29,214 bases of DNA, taken from assembly GCA_964614515.1 (NCBI GenBank), contig CAZTPJ010000047.1, forward strand, positions 1-29,214. Direction: 5' to 3'. The notes beneath the pieces were generated by a model. That model was not told where the DNA came from. It did no database searches and saw nothing but the letters and a program-made list of their open reading frames with translations. The position numbers were made by a program, and so were the translations under genes. The stretch's first letter is position 1; each line of letters starts with the position of its first letter. Positions 1-6,832 of the stretch are shown in pieces. This DNA is from CAZTPJ01 sp964614515 (GTDB lineage: Bacteria > Planctomycetota > Phycisphaerae > Phycisphaerales > UBA1924).

Positions 1-323
1 ACCGTCGGCGGCGGCTGCGCCACGCGAGAGAGCAGCGACAAGATTCGCGCCCCGGCCTCTTCCGTATCGTCGGCCGTGGCCATCGGCAGGCCAAGGTCCA
101 CCACCGCGATGTGAATGGGCTGAGTCTGGATGACGGCCGTGGCCTCACGCCCCGTCCCGGCCCGCAGCGCACGCACGCCCATCGGCTCCAGGAGCGCCGG
201 GATGTGGTCCACCCACGATTGCGGCTGCCACCCGCCATAGGACAACAGCAGGTTCAGCCGCCCCCCGGCCGGCGTCCCCCCGGAGGGTTCGATCGGCTCG
301 GGATGTCGGCGCGCAAGGACCAT
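1..323 (-). CDS. Degenerate response-regulator receiver protein (3' end outside window)
   Basis: This is an open minus-strand frame of about 107 codons that runs off the left edge, so the C-terminus is missing. Near residue 75 it contains AVVDLGLPM, which looks like the phosphoacceptor strand of a CheY-like receiver with the Asp kept. Before it, EPMGVRALRAGTGREA fits the helix/strand that precedes it. The first strand reads RLNLLLSYGGWQPQSW, so the usual acidic pair that binds magnesium is absent and phosphorylation is doubtful. The ATG at 323 has a purine-rich GGAAGAG about 8 nt upstream. The frame stays open further upstream, so an earlier start cannot be excluded. The receiver relationship is inferred from the pattern; the output domain is not visible. 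Confidence 0.6.
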   Translation of the reverse strand, partial: MVLARRHPEPIEPSGGTPAGGRLNLLLSYGGWQPQSWVDHIPALLEPMGVRALRAGTGREATAVIQTQPIHIAVVDLGLPMATADDTEEAGARILSLLSRVAQPPPT

Positions 324-478
324 GGCTGCTTCTCTTCCGGCAACGCCGATGCCGGACAATTCGACGGCCAATCTGCGATCAGAAGCCCCCGGACACGAAT
401 CCACGGCCGTCAGAGCCTGCCAGTGCCCCCCGCGACCCACCCCCCGAGTGCCGATTTGGCAGGCCGAACCCGTTGCCT

Positions 479-505
479 CCGGTGGTGCGGGCGTCCCGCC
501 TGCAC
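479..505 (-). repeat. Dispersed GCAGGCGGGACGCCC repeat, copy 1
   Basis: On the minus strand this 27-bp unit begins GTGCAGGCGGGACGCCC and is identical over all 27 bases to the copy at 17656-17682. The core GCGGG-ACG-CCCGC is a short hairpin. It lies exactly at the 3' end of the RHS-like gene fragment next to it. Confidence 0.8.
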
Positions 506-670
506 CCAATCCTTCGGCCCACGTGGAGCAGGGGCCACGCCTCGTCATACACCATGTAGCACCACGGGTCATCGCCATCGACCACGCCGTCCGGATCGCC
601 GGTCGTGCCGTCGTCCGTCACGTCATAGTGCCAGGCGATGCGATGGCCGTGAAGAATGGTTCCGCGCGGC
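506..670 (-). pseudogene. Fragment resembling an RHS-repeat protein
   Basis: On the minus strand one frame reads coherently as ...TILHGHRIAWHYDVTDD, then DGVVDGDDPWCYMVYDEAW. The order WHYD, VDGDDPW and YDEAW resembles the late core of RHS-repeat proteins of planctomycetes, where similar WHYD...DPW..YDERW strings occur. The coherent reading starts right after the palindrome at 671-707 and stops at the repeat at 479-505, so only about 55 codons remain, with no start and no function expected. The identification is from memory of the family and is tentative; the sequence shows only a short gene-like fragment wedged between two repeats. Confidence 0.4.
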
Positions 671-707
671 GCGAAGCATCAAGATCGGCGGCCGATCTTG
701 ATGGCAC
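671..707 (-). repeat. REP-like palindrome with GTGCC head, copy 1
   Basis: CATCAAGATCGG at 677-688 pairs perfectly with 692-703 (12 bp, 3-nt loop). Read on the minus strand, the element starts GTGCCATC and ends GCTTCGC. The head and tail are shared with the elements at 8557 and 15733. Confidence 0.75.
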
Positions 708-710
708 GAT

Positions 711-765
711 GGAGGTTCACCGTGATGCCACCCTGCCACGAAGGAGGCTCAACGTGATGCCACCC
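711..765 (-). repeat. Direct repeat of 23 bp at 32-bp period, possible IS21-like end relic
   Basis: Units at 711-733 and 743-765 begin GGAGG and end CGTGATGCCACCC, with 21 of 23 bases identical. Multiple short direct repeats of this size are typical of the ends of IS21-family elements. On the minus strand the unit reads as GGWHHVEPPSWQGGI, a style I associate with sequence next to istB genes. No transposase gene is present, so this would be a relic only. Confidence 0.4.
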
Positions 766-784
766 GCCGATTTCATCTGAATAC

Positions 785-1120
785 TCACCCGGAAACCAAC
801 TGCCGCAATCGTGCAAGGAGTCCGGTGCCGTATGCCATCGCCACCGCAGCGTCAAAACGGTCAGCGAGTCGAACGAACTCCTGTCCCCACCCACTACTCA
901 CACTGACCTCCTGAATGGGGCCGGTTGGTGCAAACAGCACCGTGAGGTCCAAACGTGGCGGCAGCGAACCTGACTCGATGCGGGAGATAAGACCATCAAT
1001 CTCCCGCAAGGCAGCCTCAGCATCCTTCCAGCAGGACCATGCGAAATCGTTGTCAGGTCGTGCGAGGAACGTGCGTGCCTCGCGAAGAACCATGACCAGA
1101 TTCTGATGTTTCGTGCTCAT
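785..1120 (-). CDS. Small protein of unknown function
   Basis: A 111-residue protein that I do not recognise. It looks soluble: there is no signal peptide or membrane segment. The N-terminal part is charged and probably helical (AALREIDGLISRIES), followed by a strand-like stretch (LDLTVLFAPTGPIQEVSVS) and a C-terminal helix (FVRLADRFDAAVAMAYGTGLLARL). The base composition matches its neighbours and the reading is coherent, so it is probably real. A GGAG lies about 17 nt before the ATG, too far to be convincing. The start is 32 bp from an 18-bp perfect palindrome, so regulation by a dimeric repressor is possible. It is not in an obvious operon. Confidence 0.6.
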   Translation of the reverse strand: MSTKHQNLVMVLREARTFLARPDNDFAWSCWKDAEAALREIDGLISRIESGSLPPRLDLTVLFAPTGPIQEVSVSSGWGQEFVRLADRFDAAVAMAYGTGLLARLRQLVSG

Positions 1121-1152
1121 AGATGGCTCGCGATCACTCCGCCGAACAATGA

Positions 1153-1170
1153 TTAGACGGATCCGTCTAA
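1153..1170. promoter_or_regulatory. 18-bp perfect palindrome, candidate operator
   Basis: TTAGACGGATCCGTCTAA reads the same on both strands with no mismatch. Size and symmetry fit the binding site of a homodimeric repressor of the TetR type. It lies 32 bp upstream of the start of the small gene at 785-1120. No regulator gene that would bind it is visible in the window. Confidence 0.45.
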
Positions 1171-1172
1171 CA

Positions 1173-1191
1173 CCCCGGAAACGCTCCGGGG
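1173..1191. other. Small GC hairpin next to the palindrome
   Basis: CCCCGGA at 1173-1179 pairs with TCCGGGG at 1185-1191 around a 5-nt loop. There is no T-tract on either side, so it is not a standard intrinsic terminator. Confidence 0.4.
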
Positions 1192-1577
1192 GTCAGCATA
1201 ACGCGCCCGCACGTGCGGGGACGGGATCAATGCAAGTACAGGGTAGAAAATAACTTCTATCCTTGACGGGTTGTTCGCTGGGATGGCATTGAGATGTTCC
1301 CTCCGTCGTGCCACAAAGATCGGTCTTCCGACCTTGGTGCGTGGGGCGTCCGACGTGGCGGCAGCAGCCGTGAGAGGCGCGGGAGGCGTGGATTGTGGCC
1401 AGGGTGCAACGACCATCGCAGTACAGTCTACCAGAATGCTGTTCAAGTTGCAAGCGGCCCGAAACCTCACAATTCTGTCGTACAACCCCCCGCGCCCGCA
1501 ACCCCCGCTGCCAAGCCGTGCAATTGCAGCACGCGGTTCCGGATCAGCAGACCGGCGGCGCTACACCGCCCGAAGCA

Positions 1578-3008
1578 TCAAGGCAGCGCCGCGAGAATCG
1601 CATCCACGTTCTGCTTCGCATCCCCGAAGAGCATCTGGGTGTTGTCGCGGAAGAACAGCGGGTTCTCGACCCCGGCGTAGCCCGTCGCCATGCCGCGTTT
1701 CATCACGATCGACGTCCTGGCCTTCCACACTTCGATCACGGGCATGCCCGCGATGGGGCTGCCGGGATCATCCTGCGCGGAGGGGTTCACGATGTCGTTG
1801 GCCCCGATCACCAGCGCCACATCCACCTGATGAATGTGCGGATTGATCTCTTCCATCTCCAGCACGATGTCGTACGGCACGTTCGCCTCGGCCAGCAGCA
1901 CGTTCATATGTCCCGGCAGTCGCCCGGCCACGGGATGAATCGCAAACTCCACCTTCACGCCCTTGGCGCGAAGCCTTCGCGTCACCTCGGCAAGTGAATG
2001 CTGCGCCCGCGCCACGGCCATGCCATAACCGGGCACGATCACCACATGCTTCGCCCGCGCGAGCAACTGGGCCGTGCCCGCCGCGTCGATTGAACGAACG
2101 TCGCCCTGGGCCGCGGCCGAGGCAGTAGATGTCGCCCCCCCCTCCGTCCCGAACCCGCCGAGGATGACGGACACGATCGAGCGATTCATCCCGCGACACA
2201 TGATGTATGACAGGATCGCGCCGCTCGAACCCACCAGCGCGCCGGTGATGATGAGCAGGTCATTCTCCAGCATGAACCCCGCCGCCGCCGCCGCCCACCC
2301 CGAATAACTGTTGAGCATCGACACGACCACCGGCATGTCCGCCCCGCCGATGGCCATGACAAGATGCACGCCGAGGATGCCCGTCAGCGCCGTCGCAATC
2401 AACAACGGCCACAACCCCGTCCCCTCCGCGCCGACGAACATCACGCCCAGCACGATCGTCACCACCACGGTCGCCGCGTTCATCATGTGCCGCAGCGGCA
2501 GAATCAGCGGCTTGCCCGACAGCGTTCCCTGCAACTTGCCAAAGGCGATGATCGACCCCGTGAACGTGATCGAACCCACGCACACGCCGATGAACGTCTC
2601 GACGCGATGAATCGTCGTCTCGATGGCCGTGCCATGCTCCATCGGACTGATCGTCATCGCCACGCCGACGAGCACGGCCGCAAGCCCTACAAAACTATGC
2701 AAAATCGCCACGAGTTGCGGCATTGAGGTCATCTGCACGCGCGACGCCACCAGCGCCCCCACCACCGCGCCGGGAATTAAGATCACGCCCAGCAGCCAGA
2801 GCGAGGCGGGTTGCATGAGCGCGGCCGTGGCCACCAGCGCCAGAGCCATGCCCAACATGCCGAACATGTTGCCGCGGCGTGCTGTCTCTGGATGCGACAA
2901 CCCGCCGAGGCTGAGGATGAACAGCGCCCCGGCGACGATATAGCAGGCTGTGACGAGCGATTCGATCGCCAGCCCGCCCGTCACCGGGCCCGACGCCGCC
3001 ATTAACAT
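1578..3008 (-). CDS. pntB: NAD(P) transhydrogenase subunit beta
   Basis: Subunit beta of the proton-translocating transhydrogenase, which uses the proton gradient to reduce NADP+ with NADH in the inner membrane. The 476 residues match the usual length. Residues about 10-275 hold a series of hydrophobic helices (the membrane domain II). The rest is the NADP(H)-binding domain III, with GYGMAVARA at 327-335, GAND at 402-405 and KRGMATGYAG at 437-446, all hallmark motifs. It lies 28 bp downstream of pntA and is surely co-transcribed with it. The ATG at 3008 has only a weak upstream signal; an ATG two codons later is an alternative. No terminator hairpin is seen after the stop. Confidence 0.95.
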   Translation of the reverse strand: MLMAASGPVTGGLAIESLVTACYIVAGALFILSLGGLSHPETARRGNMFGMLGMALALVATAALMQPASLWLLGVILIPGAVVGALVASRVQMTSMPQLVAILHSFVGLAAVLVGVAMTISPMEHGTAIETTIHRVETFIGVCVGSITFTGSIIAFGKLQGTLSGKPLILPLRHMMNAATVVVTIVLGVMFVGAEGTGLWPLLIATALTGILGVHLVMAIGGADMPVVVSMLNSYSGWAAAAAGFMLENDLLIITGALVGSSGAILSYIMCRGMNRSIVSVILGGFGTEGGATSTASAAAQGDVRSIDAAGTAQLLARAKHVVIVPGYGMAVARAQHSLAEVTRRLRAKGVKVEFAIHPVAGRLPGHMNVLLAEANVPYDIVLEMEEINPHIHQVDVALVIGANDIVNPSAQDDPGSPIAGMPVIEVWKARTSIVMKRGMATGYAGVENPLFFRDNTQMLFGDAKQNVDAILAALP

Positions 3009-3036
3009 GGTTCCGAGCGACTCGATGCCAAACCTC

Positions 3037-4623
3037 CTATCGCCTGAACATTCCGAGCATGCGCTTGGTCACGAGAAATCCGCCCACGACATTGACCATC
3101 GCCACGAGTACCGCGATCCCACCAAGCACCACTGCGGCCTTTCCCGCGCCGCCCTCCGCGCTGATCGCTCGCCCGCCGATGGCCAGCATCCCGCCGACGA
3201 TGATGATTCCGCTGATCGCGTTGGTCACGCTCATCAGCGGCGTGTGCAGCGCGGGCGTCACGTTCCACACCACCTGCCACCCCACAAAGCACGCCAGCAC
3301 AAACACCGTCAAATGTGCCAGAAACCCTGCCGGCGCAAACGCTCCAACACCAAGCAGCAGCGCACCCGCAAGCCCAAGCCACATCAGACTCCGCACGCGC
3401 TTCGTGCCCTTGCCCGCCACGGCCATTTCCGCCGACGCCGGCTCCGCGCTCGGCGACGATGGCTCACCCTCGGCCGTCTGCGCTGGAGGGGGGGGCTTTG
3501 GCGGCGGCCACATCAGCCGCCCCTCGCGCAGCACCAGCGCGCCGCGAATCACTTCATCATCTTCATTGACATCCAACTTCGTCCCGCCGAGTTCCTCCAC
3601 CAGGTTCACCAGACACGTCGCGTACAACTGGCTCGACTGCGACGCCATGCGGCTGGGCAAATCCGCAAACCCGATGATCGTCACGCCCTTATGCACCACG
3701 ACCTGCCCGGGCTTGGTCAGCGCACAGTTGCCACCCTGTTCGGCCGCAAGGTCCACGATCACCGAGCCGTCGGCCATGCTCTCGACCATGCCGGCTGTGA
3801 TGAGTTTCGGCGCGGGCTTGCCGGGAATCAGCGCGGTGGTCACGATGATGTCCACCTCCATCGCCTGCTGCGCGAAGAGTTCCATCTCCGCCGCGATGAA
3901 CGCCGGTGACATTTCCTTCGCATATCCGCCCGCGCCCGCGCCCTCTTCCTCGAAATGCAGATCAAGGAACTCCGCGCCCATGCTCTGCACTTGTTCCTTG
4001 ACGGCCGGTCGCGTGTCAAACGCGCGAACGATCGCGCCAAGCGCCCGCGCCGCCCCGATGGCCGCAAGACCCGCTACGCCAGCCCCGATCACCATCACCT
4101 TCGCCGGTTCGATCTTGCCCGCGGCCGTGATCTGCCCCGCAAAGAATCGCGGGAAGTGGTGCGCCGCCTCGATGATCGCGCGATACCCCGCGATGTTCGC
4201 CATCGCCGAGAGCGCATCCATCTTCTGCGCCCGCGTCACACGCGGCACACAGTCCATCGCCAGCACCGTCGCGCGCCTCGCCGCGAGCATCTCCACCAAC
4301 TCGCGATTCTGCGCGGGCCAGATAAACCCGATCAACATCCCACCCTCGCGAAGGAGTTCAGCCTCGTGAACCCCGGCCGTGGGATGCGCCTCGGGCGCAC
4401 GAACCTTCAGCACGACATCGCTCGACGCCCAGACCTCTCGCACATCCGCCGACACCGTCGCTCCCGCCTCGGCGAACGCGGCGTCGGACATGTCAGACCC
4501 CACGCCCGCGCCCGCCTCGACGATGATCTCAAAGCCCATCTTCACCAGGCGCAGCACCGCCGCGGGCGTCGCCGCCACGCGCCGCTCACCGGGATGCACT
4601 TCCTTGGGTATGCCGATGCGCAC
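3037..4623 (-). CDS. pntA: NAD(P) transhydrogenase subunit alpha
   Basis: Subunit alpha of the transhydrogenase, carrying the NAD(H)-binding domain I and part of the membrane domain. In 528 residues it holds the N-terminal signature GIPKEVHPGERRVA, an RxxRAQKMD loop at 128-136 and the nucleotide fold GAGVAG at 180-185. A Pro-rich linker (372-400) leads to about four membrane helices between 413 and 520. It is therefore the one-piece form, with the segments called alpha-1 and alpha-2 in other bacteria fused. The start is GTG, with CAGGAG about 8 nt upstream; no better ATG exists. Its first 25 codons plus leader are duplicated at 6475-6583. The same strand continues into pntB. Confidence 0.96.
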   Translation of the reverse strand: MRIGIPKEVHPGERRVAATPAAVLRLVKMGFEIIVEAGAGVGSDMSDAAFAEAGATVSADVREVWASSDVVLKVRAPEAHPTAGVHEAELLREGGMLIGFIWPAQNRELVEMLAARRATVLAMDCVPRVTRAQKMDALSAMANIAGYRAIIEAAHHFPRFFAGQITAAGKIEPAKVMVIGAGVAGLAAIGAARALGAIVRAFDTRPAVKEQVQSMGAEFLDLHFEEEGAGAGGYAKEMSPAFIAAEMELFAQQAMEVDIIVTTALIPGKPAPKLITAGMVESMADGSVIVDLAAEQGGNCALTKPGQVVVHKGVTIIGFADLPSRMASQSSQLYATCLVNLVEELGGTKLDVNEDDEVIRGALVLREGRLMWPPPKPPPPAQTAEGEPSSPSAEPASAEMAVAGKGTKRVRSLMWLGLAGALLLGVGAFAPAGFLAHLTVFVLACFVGWQVVWNVTPALHTPLMSVTNAISGIIIVGGMLAIGGRAISAEGGAGKAAVVLGGIAVLVAMVNVVGGFLVTKRMLGMFRR

Positions 4624-4656
4624 AGATCAACGCTCCTGGGAGCAGCGAGTGTAGCG
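4548..4656 (-). repeat. 109-bp direct repeat, copy A (pntA start region)
   Basis: Contains the first 25 codons, ribosome-binding site and upstream box of pntA. It matches 6475-6583 in the same orientation at 105 of 109 positions without gaps. The three differences within codons are all synonymous. Confidence 0.95.
4648..4653 (-). promoter_or_regulatory. TACACT -10-like box upstream of pntA
   Basis: On the minus strand CTTGC-like sequence is lost in this copy, but TACACT lies 24 nt upstream of the GTG start and before the CAGGAG ribosome-binding site. No good -35 hexamer is visible at 17 bp. The same box occurs before three other genes in the window. Confidence 0.4.
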
Positions 4657-4704
4657 CGGTACGAAGTCATGAGTTCAGTCGGATTTGAGCGCGAGACCGC
4701 AGGT

Positions 4705-6261
4705 TCACGGTGTTTCGTCAGCCGGCCGAGCATCGACGATCCCCGACAGATCGAAAACAAACAGGACATGTACATAGGGTCCTCGCGGTGCGGCTCCGCG
4801 CTTGAAACCGACGGCGGCGAGACGGCGTCCATCGGCGGACAGACTCGGAACTGGATTGACAACGTCGGCTCGGCATGCGGCAATCCAAGCACGACGCTCA
4901 ATGTCGCGAACGGCGACAAAGTCGAATGCCTGGCTCATCATCCCGACGGCGAGAAACCTACCGTCACCCGACAGGTCCATGTCATGCCACGCGTTGTTGA
5001 ACATGCTCGGTGGCGCAAGCAGCCCGGCCGACTCGCCGGTATCGAGGTTGATCCCCAACACCGCCGCACGGACGGAACCCGCACCAATGAACGCCATCTT
5101 TCCATCCGGTGTCACAACCGGAGCAGCGCCTGTCGAGATCATGGGCGTGAGCGCGGTCGTGGATCCCGAAGGGAACTCATATTCGCCGAGGCGCGCGAGG
5201 TTCGGAGCCAGATTGTAGACGACCACTCTTGCTATTCTCCGTTCGTATGATTCAGCGAACCCGGACGTCATGACCAGTCGATCGGGGTCGACCAGACGAT
5301 TCGCAACCACGATGAGGGTATCAGGTCGTGATGTCTCCGGCATCGACTCCTCGATGAGTGTTCGAATCTCGCCCGTCGTGCGGTTCCACGATCGCACCAC
5401 GGATTTCCTGCCCACCCGGCCTGTGATCAACACCGACTCGCCCGCGTCACAGAACGCGACGATGGGCGAGTTCCAATGCGGCATTCGCCCGAGTCGATCA
5501 ACGATGTTCTTCGCGCTGGCTCGTCGGCGACCGGATCTGAGATCAACGCACTCGATCAAAACCGAGCCGTAGTCGCTCGCGCGAAACACGTCCCGCCCGT
5601 TTGGGTGGAAGACAAGTCTTTCATATGTCGCCCCCTTCAACATGATCGAACGCAGTTCAATCCCTGAATCAGAGTCGATCGTCGCGATGCGGTCGGCAAA
5701 GTCCATGAACGGCTTGAGCCAACCGACATCCTTCTCAATCGTCCACGCGGCGAGGCGCATCGAGGGCCAGAATTGCCAGTTGCTAACCACACCCTGTCGC
5801 GGTGCGCCCAGTCCCAGACAAAGGCCGTAGGTCGCAGTGACGACGAGTGTAACAACCGCGATGATCGCGATTCGGCGAATCGTCGTTCGTCCCTGGCGCG
5901 GCGCGCGCTTGTGGAAGTCCAGCCCGCACTCAGGACACACCGCAGTGGCGCCATCGCCCGCGTCGACGTGGGCGCGAAGGTTGTAGTTGCACCTTCGACA
6001 GTGCGGCTCTCCCTTTGTTTGTCGGTTCGCTCTCACCCAAAGCACACGCCATGTGATTACCAGCAGCAGCAGCCCGACCACAACCCCCGCCCACTCCGGC
6101 CAGTAATGCACCAACAGCCGCCACAGATCGACGGCCGGCGTGTGCATGTGTACATAGACCACATCCCCGCTCGAAGAGAACTCCGCCGAAACGATCTGTG
6201 GGGAGTGGTCGAACTCGAGGGTGAAAGTCGGATCAATTCGTACCGGACGGGACAGTTGCAT
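4705..6261 (-). CDS. Membrane-anchored zinc-ribbon and beta-propeller-like protein
   Basis: A 518-residue protein with two membrane segments, about 57-76 and 129-150. Between them is a four-cysteine zinc ribbon (Cys88, Cys91, Cys109, Cys112) of the CRRCNYNLR...CPECG type common in Phycisphaerae. The region after the second helix, about 170-518, has recurring strand-rich blocks with DG, LSGDGRFLAVG and LSADGRRLAAVG, which suggests a WD40/TolB-like beta-propeller. Molecular role unknown. The ATG at 6261 lies 6 nt after a TACACT box, so the message is probably leaderless. The gene sits in a segment bounded by two 109-bp copies of the pntA start and may have entered the locus by recombination. 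Confidence 0.75.
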   Translation of the reverse strand: MQLSRPVRIDPTFTLEFDHSPQIVSAEFSSSGDVVYVHMHTPAVDLWRLLVHYWPEWAGVVVGLLLLVITWRVLWVRANRQTKGEPHCRRCNYNLRAHVDAGDGATAVCPECGLDFHKRAPRQGRTTIRRIAIIAVVTLVVTATYGLCLGLGAPRQGVVSNWQFWPSMRLAAWTIEKDVGWLKPFMDFADRIATIDSDSGIELRSIMLKGATYERLVFHPNGRDVFRASDYGSVLIECVDLRSGRRRASAKNIVDRLGRMPHWNSPIVAFCDAGESVLITGRVGRKSVVRSWNRTTGEIRTLIEESMPETSRPDTLIVVANRLVDPDRLVMTSGFAESYERRIARVVVYNLAPNLARLGEYEFPSGSTTALTPMISTGAAPVVTPDGKMAFIGAGSVRAAVLGINLDTGESAGLLAPPSMFNNAWHDMDLSGDGRFLAVGMMSQAFDFVAVRDIERRAWIAACRADVVNPVPSLSADGRRLAAVGFKRGAAPRGPYVHVLFVFDLSGIVDARPADETP

Positions 6262-6267
6262 CGTTTT

Positions 6268-6273
6268 AGTGTA
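6268..6273 (-). promoter_or_regulatory. TGG-TACACT extended -10 box, probable leaderless start
   Basis: On the minus strand TGGTACACT ends 6 nt before the ATG at 6261, so the predicted transcription start falls at or next to the start codon. No Shine-Dalgarno sequence is present. Confidence 0.5.
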
Positions 6274-6321
6274 CCAGCAAGTCGCTCGAGATGCGGCGCG
6301 AAACGATCCCGCCTGGAATAC

Positions 6322-6474
6322 TCACGATGCACGGCGCATCGGCTGTCGATACGGCTCGTTCCCACAATATTCCGGCCGGTCATCCAGCCTGACATGCAGC
6401 CACGCCACACTCGCCCCGGCCGTGTTCAGCCACACAGGCTGGCGTCCGATGCGCTGGCCCATCGCTTCCGCGAC
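6322..6474 (-). pseudogene. 3' fragment of a DUF6940-like gene
   Basis: The minus strand reads VAEAMGQRIGRQPVWLNTAG, then ASVAWLHVRLDDRPEYCGNEPYR, to a TGA at 6322. This pattern (a WLxTxG block followed by xxWLHVRLDxRPxY) is the C-terminal end of a family I remember as DUF6940. The upstream part of the gene is missing: the sequence changes abruptly at 6474 into the duplicated pntA start, out of frame. No start codon with a ribosome-binding site remains. The fragment is thus truncated at the recombination junction. The family name is from memory; the truncation at the repeat border is directly visible. Confidence 0.55.
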
Positions 6475-6583
6475 GGCGCAGCACCGCCGCAGGCGTCGCC
6501 GCCACGCGCCGCTCGCCGGGATGGACTTCCTTGGGTATGCCGATGCGCACAGGTCAACGCTCCTGGGAGCAGCGAGTGTAGCG
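6475..6583 (-). repeat. 109-bp direct repeat, copy B (orphan pntA start)
   Basis: Copy of 4548-4656 with four substitutions. Codons 1-25 of pntA (GTG at 6550 down to 6476) are intact and encode the same 25 residues, but the frame then enters unrelated sequence. It is a remnant pntA 5' end with its leader, including the ribosome-binding site and TACACT box (6575-6580). Confidence 0.95.
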
Positions 6584-6749
6584 GCAAGATAGGCAACGCG
6601 TACGGCCGCCACAAGCCGGAGAGTTGGCCCCGCGCGACCCGGCCAAACACGGATAACCAATCCATCCCGCCCCAGGTGAACGTCCAAGGGGGGGGAACTC
6701 GGGAGGGGGTCTTGCGTCCGCCGTAAACGACTGTAGAATCGCTGGTTGT

Positions 6750-6777
6750 CGCCGGACGCCGCAGGTCGCGTCCGGCG
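6750..6777. other. Perfect 10-bp stem hairpin in an intergenic region
   Basis: CGCCGGACGC at 6750-6759 pairs with GCGTCCGGCG at 6768-6777 across an 8-nt loop. It lies 55 bp upstream of the plus-strand gene at 6833, in the 249-bp space after the orphan pntA start. There is no T-tract. It may be a protein-binding site, an RNA leader structure or another REP-like element. Confidence 0.5.
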
Positions 6778-6832
6778 TACATGACTGTCCGATGAACGAA
6801 CACAGTGGCGATAACTCAGGGAGGTTGAACTC

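Larger units (their letters stand above)
1121..1577. other. 457-bp stretch without a supported gene
   Basis: Short open frames exist on both strands, but none has coherent protein-like sequence or a plausible ribosome-binding site. The only clear structures are the 18-bp palindrome at 1153-1170 and a hairpin at 1173-1191. Just before the pntB stop codon side, CGAAGCATCAAG at 1571-1582 repeats the end of the palindrome at 671-707, so half an element may abut pntB. Confidence 0.5.

Noticed and set aside
1193..1501. Minus-strand frames of about 100 codons upstream of the small unknown gene
   Set aside because: Two overlapping frames compete, with Cys/His/Pro-rich or Ala-rich sequence and no ribosome-binding site.
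3059..5250. Plus-strand open frames of over 430 codons across pntA
   Set aside because: Shadows of pntA, typical of high-GC DNA; no recognisable domain.
4548..6583. 109-bp repeats as target-site duplication of a transposon
   Set aside because: Far too long and not identical for a target-site duplication, with no transposase or inverted termini between them.
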